Assembly (NCBI RefSeq): GCF_011075055.1
Contig: NC_058143.1
Location: 9,315,057-9,379,056 of the forward strand
Length of the DNA stretch: 64,000 nucleotides
DNA from: Mangifera indica
Taxonomy: Eukaryota; Streptophyta; Magnoliopsida; Sapindales; Anacardiaceae
Direction: 5' to 3'
The notes under the pieces were generated by a model, which saw only the letters and a list, made by a program, of their open reading frames with translations, had not been told where the DNA came from and searched no databases. Shown here piece after piece: positions 12,186 through 24,349 of this stretch. Each line of letters begins with the position of its first letter. The first letter of the stretch is position 1. The translations under genes and the position numbers were made by a program.

Positions 12186-12560
12186 AGAAAGGACTTGTAT
12201 CAGCAGGGCGAATTGTTGCGGGAGCCTATTCTGGATCACTCCAGGACTTGCATCGTCTTATCCTTTTAATATTGGGTTTTATCATTATTTCAAACCTGTC
12301 TCGAATAGACAGTTTGTTGGCAGTTTTGTAAATCCTAATTCAATTCACATAAATTCATAATAGGATTTTGATGGTGTTTAAACTAACCCGAAGAACATAC
12401 AATCAAGAATTGTCGGTCTTGATATCTCATTAACCTTTGACAGCACTTTAATCAGAAAGTCATGCTCCAGGTCCTGATTTACTTCCCTATTTTCAATCTA
12501 AATGACTTTAGAAATGAAACTGAGAAATTCTTACATCTCTCCATACCATTGACACATCAG
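12186..12560. other. Spacer between pseudogene and POLD4
   Basis: No gene recognised. The right part is probably the 3' UTR of the minus-strand POLD4 gene, whose stop lies at 12737-12739. Confidence 0.5.
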
Positions 12561-12736
12561 AATGAAGAAAGATTTAGACAATGAAATGCCAATTGTTCAA
12601 GACAAAATAAACTAAAATTACCAACAACACTTCTAGTTTTTCACTACATTCAAACATCTAGTAAAAGTACAGCTAGGGGCTGAACATAACATAACTTCCA
12701 CACATTAGATTTTCACAGACAAAAACATACTGATTC

Positions 12737-13581
12737 CTAAACACGATCATGCCACAAGCACTCACCTTGAACCGCTCCAGCTTTCAAGAGGCCTTCAATT
12801 TCTTTGGGAGGGTTTAAGCCAAGACGAGTAGCACGTTCCCATCGAGCCAGTCTGGTTATACCAAGGCATGGACCATATGACATGTTCATGTCAAACTCCC
12901 TCAGTGCTTCTTCATTCTTACTATAATCATCTGTCACCACAACCAATTCATAACATTACTCATATGAAATCTCATCTATTACATAAATATCTCTGCATTT
13001 CCAAATACAAACAACTTTTAACAATCACAATGAATTTCTCACTGATTTTCATCATTCAACTTAAAGAAACAACAGTTGCTAAATTGTATATAATTCTATG
13101 TTCTTGGAAACACAGATTTTTACCAATCTACTTTAATGGTGTTCTCAAAAGCTGCTAAAAATAACCAAAAGGGAAGGTTAAAAACAAATAAAAATTTTTC
13201 TATACGAAGTTGTTTTAAAATATAAATAAACAAAAACAAAACTTTTTAAGAGCCTTTTTTACTATAAACATATCTCAATTAATCTTAAAAAAAAAAAGCA
13301 AAAAACAATTGAATATTTGAATCATATTCTTAACAAAACGATTCTTTAAAAAGAGAAATAGAAATTCCAATAAAATTATCAAACCCCTATAAAGTCAGAA
13401 AGAAATAAAAACCTTTGAGATCAAAGGAACCGTGAGAAATCAGGGCCGCCGGTTGGGTAACATCGGAGTCTAAGGAGGCAACGTACTTGGGGGACTTTCT
13501 CTTCGAAGTCTTCTTGGTGGCAGTGCTCTTCTTGTGCCGGTAGAAACCCTCGATATTTTTGGATGATGATCTCGTTGCCAT
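12737..13581 (-). CDS. POLD4: DNA polymerase delta small subunit 4 (p12/Cdm1 type)
   Basis: Accessory subunit of the nuclear replicative DNA polymerase delta, which copies the lagging strand with PCNA. Exon 1 is 13581-13413 and exon 2 12930-12737 on the minus strand; GT-AG borders, total 363 nt, 120 aa (human p12 is 107 aa). The N-terminus is basic and Ser/Lys-rich with 'KNIEGFYRHKK' at residues 8-18. The pattern I10-x-x-F13-Y14 resembles a PCNA-interacting (PIP) box with Ser at the usual Gln position. The conserved family core is in exon 2: 'FDMNMSYGPCLGITRLARW' followed by 'ERA', then 'LGLNPPKEIEGLL' and a C-terminal 'LWHDRV'. The ATG at 13581-13579 is the first in the transcript direction and gives the basic N-terminus typical of plant homologues. 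The intron is 482 bp. Confidence 0.93.
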
Positions 13582-13670
13582 CTAACTATCACTGCAAATC
13601 AGAGATTCAAATTTCAAACTTCGAAAAATTAATCCGTCGTTTGCTGCTTATAAAAGTATTTTCTCCTTAT

Positions 13671-13692
13671 TGGGCCGGATACGGGCCCCCGG
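13671..13692. promoter_or_regulatory. TGGGCC / GGGCCC elements upstream of POLD4
   Basis: TGGGCC at 13671-13676 and GGGCCC at 13683-13688, 90-110 bp upstream of the POLD4 ATG on the minus strand. TGGGCC/T 'site II' motifs are TCP-factor sites common in promoters of plant replication and growth genes. The family role fits, but the assignment is by motif only. Confidence 0.45.
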
Positions 13693-13729
13693 GTTTCAAC
13701 CCACCCATTGGGTGACAAAATTTAAAAAA

Positions 13730-14379
13730 TATTATACAAATAATGGATGGAATGACCATAACTCAGAACTTTGATATAATAATAATAATGCTATACTTTA
13801 AGTTTAAAAAATCTATTTTTAAACTGTGTACTAAAATTTATTTTTTTAATAAAATTAGTTAAGAGACAAAAATGTATTATATCTTTAGTTAAAATTGAAA
13901 AATAGTTTGCCCCTATAAATTATAATTTTTTCTCTCAACTCTAGGTTGTCTCATATACCATAGTTAACCATTTTCGTTGAAATATTGATGTCATATCCTA
14001 GCAACATTTAACCTTTCATCAATTTGCCTTCTTTATATTATTTTAATGTTTTCAGTCATAAGCACTTTGCCACACACCTTCAATGCCATTCACCTTCATC
14101 TCCTTACACCATCATGGTCTTTCGTCTATTGTAAACAAACCTCTCTTAGTCTCCTTGCTTTTCCCTCTTGTTCAAAAGCTTGCCTTTGTTTCTTATTCTC
14201 CTATTTTAGTCTCTTATCATTCCTTATCTACTTAAGATCTTCTCTCATTCTCTCTTCAGCTTTTTCTCTTTTGTGAGCTTCCTTCTATATCTTGTCATTT
14301 TATTTCTGGTCAACAAAATTCTTTCATCTCTTTTTTTTTTCTTTCTTCCTACTCACTAACTAAATAGATGCAATAGAAA
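13730..14379. other. AT-rich spacer with a pyrimidine-rich tract
   Basis: AT-rich DNA, then CT-rich text at about 14040-14350. The plus-strand frame 14046-14276 is an open frame through this low-complexity tract and shows no family features. No gene recognised. Confidence 0.45.
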
Positions 14380-14714
14380 TAGAGTTGCATTCAAACCAAA
14401 CCAAGCTCGCTTTAAAGGTGTTTGAGTTTGATTTTTTTGAGAGTAGTCAAGTTTGAGTTCAGCTTTAGTATGAGCTTGAATCTAGCTTTGAGTTTGACTC
14501 ATTACTAATATGATATCATTTTAATATGTGTTAGTCAAAATAATGTTATTTTGGTCAATTCATATCAAAATTTTAAAGCTCATGAGCTTTACAAGTTGAA
14601 CACCCTTAAAGTTTAAACTCAAAAATTTTAAAGCTGAAGCTTGAGTTTGTTTTGGGCTTGTTCAAGCCAAGCTCGAGCTTGAGTTCAAACAAGTCTAGTT
14701 TAAATCCAACCCTA
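14380..14714. mobile_element. hAT-like GAGCTTG-rich element
   Basis: Starts TAGAGTTGCATTCAAACC and ends TTTAAATCCAACCCTA, an imperfect terminal inverted repeat of the same type as the element at 42509-42892. The interior is rich in GAGCTTGAG/CAAGCTCG. The possible 8-bp flanks (14372-14379 and 14715-14722) match at only five of eight positions, so this is an older copy or the ends are slightly off. Confidence 0.55.
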
Positions 14715-17700
14715 AGCAAAAATTCATTGGGGATTAAGAATATACATATTGTCTTGTTAAAGGCTTATTCATCTTTATCTAGCATAACTATAACGAGAAC
14801 TGCTTCTAATCCAAGTGTAGGATGACACCTTTGATATCCATAGAAGGCATGAGGTGTTAGAGGCGATGGAAAGATCCAATATGGTCTGCTAGAACCTTAG
14901 TGAATAGGTTGTGTGTATAATTGTTGAAAAATGACAAAAATTATATAAGGTTGAAAATTTGTTCATTCATACAGAAAACAAGAATTGATCGCTAATGCAC
15001 CATGCACGATTGTTTATATGAACTTTATCATATCACTCAAAATTTGTTATCATGCATAAATATAAATATGCAATAAGATTGTCAAATAAGGGTCAACTCA
15101 AGTAATGAATGGTCATTCATAAACTATGAACTGACATTCATCTGACCTAACATTTATTTAATTTTCAACTTATCTTTATCCAAATTAGATATCCAACTTA
15201 TCTTCCAATTTCATTCAAGCCTATCCATTTTTTGGTTTTTACATTTTAACACTTCAAGTAGACTTAGTCATATTTAAGTCAAATTATTCAATAACACCCA
15301 ATTCACCTTGTATAATCTAAGGCCTCTAAAATTAAAATCTACCTATGTTGTGTGTAACCCATAATTTTTTTGTCATACTAGTAATGAATATATTCGTATC
15401 AAATCTATAATTTGACAACCATCTATACACAAGCCAAGATTGGCCTCTAACATGGCATAATGGCCACTTAATTGATCAAACGCCAACGATTAAATTTTAT
15501 CCCTCAAAATTTCAATTATTGTAATATTCAATTTTTTCATTATATGATATCTCTTCAAGGATGAGACACAAACTTAGTGTCTACCTTAGGGAATCTTCGA
15601 TATGCATTGACTAACATTTGTATCAATGAGCAAGTGGTATTGGAATTAGCAATGACTTAATCCTATTATAACCATAAATTCAAGTGGTTGTGTACATCCG
15701 TTAATAAGTCTATCAGAGATATTGACTCTTGTACCTGAGAGTGATAGATTCTCTATTAATCCATCATGACCTTTGTACATCTCTTAATATGGTTAATCAC
15801 CACTTTTTGGTAATAATTTCTAAAGGACTATGCTGGGCTTACATCAAACCATATAGACCTTTATACAAGACAACTTAGTGACCTCAAATCAAAGGATATA
15901 ATGTACAACTATTAAAAAATTTATTTCATAGATACTGGATAACCATCTATATGGAATCCTCTTAGTGAGTTAGTTTGGTAAACACGTTTACACAAAGTGC
16001 ATCTATGTGTTACACCAAGCCACTAACAAATTGTAAGATTATACGACCTTTAGCAACAACAAAATTGTTCTTTAAAATTTTAATATCAGACATCCAAAAC
16101 TGTATAACCTCACTAGGATCACTCTCGTATAAATATTGAATCACAAACATGACAAACAACTATAAGGTGTTATGAAAACTCATACTTACATTTGCTAACT
16201 CCTTCACTTTGATAGACTTCAAGGTTGGTTGCAATCACCTTTGACTAGGTATCCACATGAAGCACAAACTCTAAAAGGTTTCAACCAGTGCACCAATGCA
16301 ATCACTTATGTGTTACACAAACTCTAGGTGTTTAGGATGCATGGGCATACATTATGTATATAAAATAGTAAAATCAGTATTACAAAAAATAGCATATTTT
16401 TATATATAGACCATTTACAACCGTATATCTATGATGTTCACTCATACATGATTCATGCATGGGTGTGATTTTACCATGTACATGCCATGTACAAGTGTGA
16501 CTTTCTCATTATAACCTTATACTAGTTCAAAATTATCAAAATGATGGTTTTGTCTTTATCAAATTGGATAAAGCTTCATATCCACAATTTCACATATATA
16601 TAAACACCTTTGGATTATTACACTTTGGTCCTTAGGTGCAATAAATCGCACTTCGAGTTTAAAGGCCTTTTGAGACTCAAAATTCGCTATTTAAGTTCCA
16701 GATTAGATTTAGCTCGAATAATTTTATGCTTTTAGAGTTTGATCAAGTCTTTTTTTGTGTGATTCATAGACTCTTTGTTAGGTTGATAGTGACCAAATTC
16801 ATATAAAAAAATTTGGCCCAACGTCTATTTGAACACAGACTAAAATTGGCCTCTAACAAGACATCGTGGTCGTTCGACTAAAATAGTGTTAGTGATTGAC
16901 TTATAACCTTTCAGCAATATGATTACTCATAAAATTCAACACTTTTTTCACACAATATCACTACAAGGTTAAGACATAGATTTAGTGTCTACCTCAAGGT
17001 ACCCTTTATATAACATGCACAAAACATTACTAAAATATTTCATGTGTAATCAAGAGACATAAAATGCCCTTCGTGCAACTTGGGAGAGGCTCCATGAGTA
17101 ATGAGGTACTAGCATTCCATTTTGTCAAGCTTAATCAAACAAAAGTACCTTTGTCTACAACTGGAAGTAAAAAATGTGTGAACACTTTGGTGGGATTAGA
17201 TTTGATTAGATGGAATGGAACTGTTTTAACCAAGCAGTGAGTGGTAAGATGCAAGATTAAAATGTCATATAGTCAAGTCTATGCATATGTTGATAACATT
17301 ATCTAGAAAAATATGTCTTATGACACCAAGTTATTATACCATAAATTTTTCATAATGGGCATCTATTTGAAGTTTCAAACCAAACACTGCAAGGATTCAA
17401 CTAGTAATTTATTAGAAATCAAACTTTAATTAATATGTAATTATAATATACTTGATAATATTACAATATAAAATCATTAATTATATTGGTCTTTTATTAG
17501 TATTTAACAGTTTTTTTGTGCATATTATTATTCACTTGTTCAATAATACACACATATGAACCATAAACATTAATTATATAGGAGACTCATGATCAGTATT
17601 ATGATAACTTTTGACCTTTATTGCCAAAGATTGTGCGACTCTTGAAAAAGACTAGTATTGAGACATTGTTGGTTAAGGCTAATTATTTAAGTTCAAGAAA

Positions 17701-18547
17701 AATTGTAGTGATTTTTTTGAAACTGTAACACAAATAATCCATAAGGATATTGAATTTTTTACTCTTTTTTTAAATCATGTATACATATATATTACTCATC
17801 TCAAATCCTAAATAAAAATATCACAATAGTAATCTTTTTCCTTAAAATACCTTAGTTGATACAATCTATGTAGAAAGAAAGAATACCGTAATAGTAATCT
17901 TTCTTTTTTTCTTCAGCCTTCCAACAAGGGAAGAAATCTCTACAATATGAAAAAAAAATCGAAGTAGGACGATTCTTCAATCAAGAAAGCACCTGTGATT
18001 GAACAATAAAACTCATGAGAGACGAAAATTTTCAAAATGTTTTAGAAAATTCATATTTGTTGCAAAGATTTTATAAAAAATCATCCATATTCAAGTCAGT
18101 CTTGATTCAAGCCCTTATTTTATGTGTAAGGTAGATTCATATTTATGACTTCACGTGAAATATAATTGTGTTATGATTTCATGTTAAATTGTTTAATTTA
18201 TAATTTCATGTTGTTGTATTGTTTAAAGTTGTTTAATGTTATTTAATGTTGTATTGATAGTTATAAAATACAAAAATCTATGTCTAGATTCCGCCAACCC
18301 TCTTGGTCTCAGATGGAAAAAGCTGTTGGAACACAAGTGTTTAAAATAGCTATTTACACCAATACAATCCATTGCAAGTCTTTTATAACGTCCAGGAATT
18401 TTCACATAAGTGTTTTTATGTTTTTAGGTTTATTTTAAGCTAAGATGGAAAAATGCTGCATTTAAGATTCGCTATGAAAGGTAATAAATCTTACGTAATG
18501 ATAATGTGACGAGATATGTTTGTGGGAATGAGAGAGGGATGTGCATT
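14715..18547. repeat. Decayed LTR-retroelement-like DNA up to the assembly gap
   Basis: No protein-coding remnant recognised. Two related stretches, 15395-15610 and 16795-17035, run in the same direction. Both contain 'ttggcctctaac', then 'cattatatgatatc'/'cacaatatcacta' and 'gatttagtgtctacct'-type text, so they are diverged direct repeats about 1.4 kb apart, possibly old LTRs. Positions 15540-16030 also match 1370-1790. The last kilobase before the gap is AT-rich. Confidence 0.45.
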
Positions 18548-19047
18548 NNNNNNNNNNNNNNNNNNNNNNNNNNNNNNNNNNNNNNNNNNNNNNNNNNNNN
18601 NNNNNNNNNNNNNNNNNNNNNNNNNNNNNNNNNNNNNNNNNNNNNNNNNNNNNNNNNNNNNNNNNNNNNNNNNNNNNNNNNNNNNNNNNNNNNNNNNNNN
18701 NNNNNNNNNNNNNNNNNNNNNNNNNNNNNNNNNNNNNNNNNNNNNNNNNNNNNNNNNNNNNNNNNNNNNNNNNNNNNNNNNNNNNNNNNNNNNNNNNNNN
18801 NNNNNNNNNNNNNNNNNNNNNNNNNNNNNNNNNNNNNNNNNNNNNNNNNNNNNNNNNNNNNNNNNNNNNNNNNNNNNNNNNNNNNNNNNNNNNNNNNNNN
18901 NNNNNNNNNNNNNNNNNNNNNNNNNNNNNNNNNNNNNNNNNNNNNNNNNNNNNNNNNNNNNNNNNNNNNNNNNNNNNNNNNNNNNNNNNNNNNNNNNNNN
19001 NNNNNNNNNNNNNNNNNNNNNNNNNNNNNNNNNNNNNNNNNNNNNNN
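18548..19047. other. Assembly gap, exactly 500 N
   Basis: A round 500-base N run is the usual placeholder for a gap of unknown size. It falls inside the gag region of a Ty3/gypsy element, so the missing sequence is probably more retroelement. Frames reported across it are artefacts. Confidence 0.97.
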
Positions 19048-19489
19048 GTATACTGAACTTTTTCTCTATCCTCAAGGAAACAAATCCATGGTACTTTCCA
19101 CTTGTTTGATCCATTCATCAGCCACCAAAGGATCTTTAGTACCTTTAAATTCAGGAGGGGTATGTTGACTAGGTAAGGAATAAATGGGCTCAAGTTGTCT
19201 TTGAGCTCTAACTTCTCCTCTCCCCTCATTCCTCATTCCTCATTTCATTTATGATTTCTTTTATGACCTTCTCACGAATCTCACTTCTAATCTCATCTTG
19301 GATGGCATCTCTGGCTATATTTTTAGGTGTGGGTCTATCTTGACTCTTGGTCAACACTTGACAGACTATATCTCTGATTTTTGCTAGCCTAAATCTTGAA
19401 CCACCTGACAGGGTAGGGTTAGACGATTCTCTCGTCTTTCTTTGAATACCCCTTCCATGACCCCGTCCTCGTCTTGTTGTACTCCTCAT
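19048..19489 (-). pseudogene. Ty3/gypsy gag fragment, truncated by the gap
   Basis: Reading the minus strand from an ATG at 19489, an Arg/Gly-rich start ('RRGRGHGRG') leads into a charged helical part that stops at 19226. After frame changes the stretch 19165-19048 gives 'PPEFKGTKDPLVADEWIKQV', then 'ESTMDLF' and 'DREKVQY'. These are the characteristic retrotransposon gag domain words of plant Ty3/gypsy elements (F-x-G-T-x-D-P-x-x-A-x-x-W). A stop and a frameshift interrupt it. Protease, RT and integrase are not seen; they would lie in or beyond the gap. Confidence 0.8.
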
Positions 19490-19701
19490 CTAATAACTGC
19501 ATAAGTGTAATTACATAAGGATTTTATCATTCTATTATTTGATTACAGACAAAGAAAACAACTTATTGTAGTCGATTCTCGGAAGTTGATCTATGAGACA
19601 TAAGGGGCACCTGTGCAATACCAAAATGTAAAACTATATATATATATATATATATATTACAACATATTCTATTATATCCACCTTTAAACGCCCAAAATCA
19701 C

Positions 19702-19713
19702 GCTCTGATACCA
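19702..19713 (-). other. Primer-binding site (initiator tRNA-Met type) of the gypsy element
   Basis: On the minus strand this reads TGGTATCAGAGC, the standard plant retrotransposon primer-binding site for tRNA-iMet. It lies 213 bp before the gag ATG and four bases after an LTR ending in CA. Confidence 0.8.
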
Positions 19714-19717
19714 AAAA

Positions 19718-19963
19718 TGTAACCTCTCCTAACCAATACGCGTGTTACAGAAAAATGGCAAGAGTTCCCCTATGTTAGAGGGCTTGGGGAATTTTTTTTT
19801 TAACTATGCCTTGTAACACTCTTAATTAGCAATTCACACAAACTAGTCCTACCAACCAACTGGATTTTCATCAACTCATTCACAATTAACAAAATAAGTA
19901 CATAATAATAACCATCATAAAAATTGCCACCCATAGAAACTTTATAACCAATTTCAATGACTA

Positions 19964-20011
<48 letters not shown>

Positions 20012-20172
20012 ATCACATATATACATATAGGAAATAAAATATAAGCATATCTACCAATATTTATATCAAGTATATATTTATGCATATATTCACATATATA
20101 TCAAAACATATAAATCAACAAAAATATGGTGTCTTTCTCCTTTAGCCTCATGTCTCACTAGTGCTCCTTGGG

Positions 20173-20203
<31 letters not shown>

Positions 20204-20400
20204 ATCACATATATACATATAGGAAATAAAATATAAGCATATCTACCAATATTTATATCAAGTATATATTTATGCATATATTCACATATACATCAAAACA
20301 TATAAATCAACAAAAATATGGTGTCTTTCTCCTTTAGCCTCATGTCTCACTAGTGCTCCTTGGGAACCTTTGCTGCAACTCTTTACCTGTAAAATATTAA
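19718..20400 (-). mobile_element. 5' LTR (3' edge) of the gypsy element
   Basis: The LTR edge next to the primer-binding site is clear: plus-strand TGTAACCTCTCC starting at 19718 (minus strand ...TTACA). The outer edge could not be found, so the end given is only a minimum. The LTR includes TA-rich microsatellites (19634-19656 lies just inside the element; 19968-20004 and 20173-20196 in the LTR) and a 192-bp tandem duplication. Confidence 0.55.
19975..20365. repeat. 192-bp tandem duplication in TA-rich DNA
   Basis: The sequence from a (TA)n run through 'caatcacatatatacat', 'ggtgtctttctcc' and 'gtgctccttggga' occurs twice, offset by 192 bp (for example GAAATAAAAT at 20031 and 20223). I see only two small differences (an extra AC, and TATATATC versus TATACATC), so the duplication is recent. 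Confidence 0.9.
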
Positions 20401-22650
20401 ATTAAACATAGTGAGTGACCATGGCTCAGTAAGAAAATCATACTCAATATTTAAAGAATTTCATACTAGTACTAATCTCTTTCATAGTCCGCATGTTTGG
20501 GCTATTCACATACAAAATAATTGGCACAGAACATGCATTAAATACATATCATAATTCTCTTCTTTCACTCATTTATTTATTTCCTTACTACACAAATATG
20601 ATTCACTCGTTATGATTTATGCATGTATGAGTGCCATGACTTTTCTATTTTCGGATTGTACATCTTTCTCAACTCTTTATCAGCCACATAGGTTTGCATG
20701 TATGATTCTAATGCAAATAACTTTCATAAAATATTTACTAATTATTTCTCTTTTTTTTTTTGGTTAAATATTTTCATTAACCGGTCTAGACTACATAAAA
20801 CAGTACTCGCAGTCACCATACAAGGTACAATCCTCTCTTACACACATATTTCTCTATTTTTTTCTTTGTTGTCTACACAATATAACTGACATTTTTTTCT
20901 TTGTTGTCCACACAATACAGCTGATATCTCTCTTTGTTGTCCACACAGTACAGTTGCATGTAAGGATTTTAAGTATGTTTTCTGCTTTCCCGTATCATAT
21001 GAGTCATTATAAAACCAAAAACATTTGTTTTCCATTTTCTGAAAACATGCATAACTTAGAAAATGTTTTTCCTTTTACTCTATTTTTCTAAAATCATGCA
21101 TATGCTATGATTCCTCATGTATGCATGTATAACCATAATATGAAATATGCCCGTTCATTGTTTTCTCTTATTCTTTTCACTCCTTATCAAACATCATATT
21201 ATTTTCTTATGCATTTATATATATCTCATGCATCAAATTAATTTCAAAATATACAATATAGGCTTAATATAAGGGTTATTTCATATATCATGCACATAAT
21301 TAAGCGAAAATTAACCTTATGGATAAAATTACATGCTTACCCTTAATGCAAATTCTTTCATCAATTCATCATTTCTCATATATTCAACACACAAAATCCA
21401 CAAAACTAACCCTAGGAATATGAAATGTCTAAAATACCTTTATGGCCAAAAATTACATCATGAATCCTAATTGATTTCTTTATCCTTTTAAGCATAAATC
21501 ACCTTAATTTTAATACCTTACACACTTATACAAGTAAAAGTTATTTAAATAACCTAACTCAAATTACTTCAAGTATGTAAAGTATGAAATTTTTACCTTT
21601 TCTTTGCTAATTAGGTGATTTAAGCCTATCCTCCTTCTTTTCTTCTTCCTAGCAACCTTAATCAACCAAAAACATAATCATCCATCAAAACTCTAAACTT
21701 GACATCTCTTAAAAATTAAACTTTTTACCTTAGAACTTATCAGAATTGATAGATCGCCACCTTGGATAATTAATTCTCCCTCTCAAAAGCCTAGTTTATT
21801 GGTGTGGCCCTTTAGGTTCACCATAGTGTAGTCGTGAGTCCTTTTTTGGATGATCCGAAAGTGCTTAAAAAAACTCAGCGACTATGGTAAACATTTAGCA
21901 GTGTATCATAGCCCCTAAACCACAATAAAGAAATACTCCATCTAACATAATATTAACAATTGTACATTCTATATAAGTAATATCCCTTTATCGTTTAATC
22001 TAGATTGATTTTAGACTTATGGATCATCAAAGGCCTATATGAATCATGTATTGAAATATTTGGAACATGTCATTACGAACATCCTTTGAATGACTTATAT
22101 TATAATTTAACCAGAGATTTTGATTTCCAATATTTATCGATGTTCGCTTCAGAACTTAGATCTAAATTGAATAAGTGGATATTCAAAGACCAATACTTTT
22201 TGAGCTAACGGATGCTATCTTAACCATCATTTGTCTTCATATACAAATAACACATGACCAATATGACTTCTCATATAAAATGCAGTTAACCTTGTATTCA
22301 TACGCCATATGAATCACACACATTCGTATCAAATCCGACCATGATTTCTCAAGTTAAAAGACTACTTTTTACACTAGTACAATCATACGACAAATCATTG
22401 ATTATGATTTAATGACCTTATAACTTATCGTTTATTGGTCACATTGAAAAATAGTTCTCTAATAATTAATCCATACTAATACCCTAATGACTTGACCATC
22501 ATCGTCACCTGCACTAATGTCATCTCATGACATTTAATATACCCACTATGTAATGATTCAGTTTATATATTAAATAAGTCATCCGAATAGTTCATATACA
22601 TGGTTTATATTAATACAAATAAAGAAAGCGACTTATGTATATGAACAAAA
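20400..22650. repeat. Retroelement-derived non-coding DNA
   Basis: No coding remnant recognised. The part 21782-21915 is clearly related to 59041-59149 plus 60000-60030 and keeps the unoccupied version of the site where an hAT element inserted there. The frame 22005-22208 lies in this DNA and shows no family features. Confidence 0.55.
20860..20958. repeat. Three tandem copies of a ~34-bp unit
   Basis: The unit 'ctttgttgtccacacaata', followed by a short tail, occurs three times in a row with small changes. It makes the minus-strand frame at 20838-21035 look repetitive; that frame is not a gene. Confidence 0.85.
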
Positions 22651-23500
22651 AAAGAATTACTTCTTTTGTTTAAATCTCAAGATTGAGGTTGTTGCCTCTT
22701 TATATAGTGTTTGTTATATGTGTGTCTTATAAGGAATACTATTTTTCTTTGTTTATTGTACTTAATAGAATTGAGGCTTTCTTTGTTTTTTCTTTTTTCG
22801 CTTGCTCTTTATATAGTGTTACTGTTAATTTGTTTCATGCTAGTTTTTTAGCTTTTGAGATCTTTTTCTTAATGGAATTGAGACTTATTCTTTATATATT
22901 CCCTAATTAGGGTTGATTTATTGCTGTTGAGTTTGCTATATGTTGGAGAAGATAGTGGTTTGTGTTTACAAGTTGGTGATGAATTTTGTTTCTTTTGAAG
23001 ATTGTTTTGTCCTAAAGAAGACAGTTGTTTGTGTTAACAATTATGTGTTGGAGAATATAGTAGTTTGTGTTAACAATGTGATATTGAATTTTTTTAGATA
23101 TTTCTCTATGTTGGAAAATAGATTAGGATGTGTTATGGGAGGAATAAATTTCTCAGATGTCTTATTATTATAATTTATTACTTGAAAAGTAAATTTTATG
23201 CTAGGAAAATAGTAGTTTTATTATGGCAATGGGAAGATTATGTTAAAAAAGATAGTTTGTATTATGGGGGAATAAGTTTCTCTATTGACTTGTTGACTTG
23301 TTGATTATTATTATTATTGTTTTTTTGAGAAATTAACTTTGTAATGGAAGCATAATAATTAGAATATGGGAGGAATTAATTTTTTTGTTGATTTGTTGGT
23401 ATGTTTTGTTGAGAAAGTTATTAGACTTGATGATTATGGTTTTCTTGTATTGTGTTTGAGTTATTATAGATTAATTTACTTCCAAATTATTGAAAAGAAG
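22651..23500. other. AT-rich spacer with loose internal repeats
   Basis: T- and G-rich text with repeated phrases ('tagtggtttgtgtt', 'agtttgtgttaacaat', 'ttggagaa'). The frames at 22683-22910 and 22940-23173 run through this low-complexity DNA and match nothing I know. Confidence 0.4.
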
Positions 23501-23504
23501 GCAG

Positions 23505-23673
23505 AAGCATATAAGCTCTAAACAAGCTCATTTGAGCTTGCCAAGCTCGGCTCGTAAGTGAGCCAAGTTCGGGTATTGATTTATTTGGCTCATTGAGCCC
23601 AAGCTCGGTTTTTTTTCAATAGTGACCAAGCCAAGTTCAAGCTTGAGCTTGATTCGGCTAAAATTCAGCCTTA
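23505..23673. mobile_element. Truncated hAT-like GCTCGAG-type element
   Basis: The interior is rich in AAGCTCGGCTCG/GAGCTTGAGC, and the right end AAAATTCAGCCTTA matches the right ends of the elements at 376-1215 and 59150-59999. No left end is recognisable. Confidence 0.5.
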
Positions 23674-23835
23674 ATCCCATATCGGTTAAGAATGTGAAAA
23701 TTTGACTAGTTAAATGGATTATGAGCTCCTTAAGTTGTCAAAACACATTTTGGATTGCAAAGCTTAAAAGCAAAATCATGATGGACTGTGTGTTCAAAGT
23801 ATATAATATCTTGACAATGAGTTGCCTTATTGGAC
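23674..23835 (+). mobile_element. TRIM-like LTR fragment
   Basis: Text such as 'cccatatcgg', 'agctccttaagttgtc', 'acacattttgg', 'gatggactgtgtg' and 'taatatcttgacaatg' follows the same order as the LTR units in YAK1 intron 15 (37483-37650 and 37870-38031). The first bases of the LTR are replaced by the adjoining hAT fragment. Confidence 0.6.
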
Positions 23836-24349
23836 TAAAGATGTTACAATTCTACTTCCTTACACTGTTGAAACACAACTTCTTTTGTAAAAGAATTTAA
23901 CTAGCATGATTAATTGCTAACTGATCCATCCTACACTACTGTAACATCAAAAGTTGTTCATGTCTAACAATAACGAATCTACATTGCATTCCATATCACT
24001 AAAACTAACCATGTAAATTTTTATACACCATATCAATTAGTGCCTTAACAATACTTTGCATACTAAATATCATAAACCAAGATACTTCAGAACTTCTCAT
24101 ATCGTAATGACTCTAACTCTAAAATCCCTACTCTCACTGATCTTTAGTAAAGAACTAGATTTATGTCTTAAACTCATTAAACATAATACCTCTTTCCTTA
24201 ATGTCTACATAATCATATCCTAGGCTTTGATACCACAATTGTAACATCGTACAACTAACGCAAACGTACAATAAAATTTAGAAGCTTCTTAACCAAAAAA
24301 GGCCTTGAATATACTTTTTTTTTTGGCAACCTCAAAACATTATGACAAA
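23836..24349. repeat. Retroelement-like remnant with a primer-site-like motif
   Basis: GCTTTGATACCA at 24223-24234 is, on the minus strand, one base off the tRNA-Met primer-binding consensus, and is followed by TTGTAACATCG, an LTR-like edge. No coding remnant seen. Confidence 0.4.

Noticed and set aside
12868..13158. 96-aa plus-strand frame
   Set aside because: It overlaps POLD4 exon 2 and intron on the opposite strand and has no family features.
18462..19229. Frames of 171-255 codons around 18500-19200
   Set aside because: They consist mostly of N and exist only because the gap has no stops. Only the right edge contains true gag text.
20860..20958. Tandem 34-bp units as a CRISPR-like array
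   Set aside because: There are only three adjoining imperfect units without distinct spacers, in a plant nuclear context. It is a simple minisatellite.
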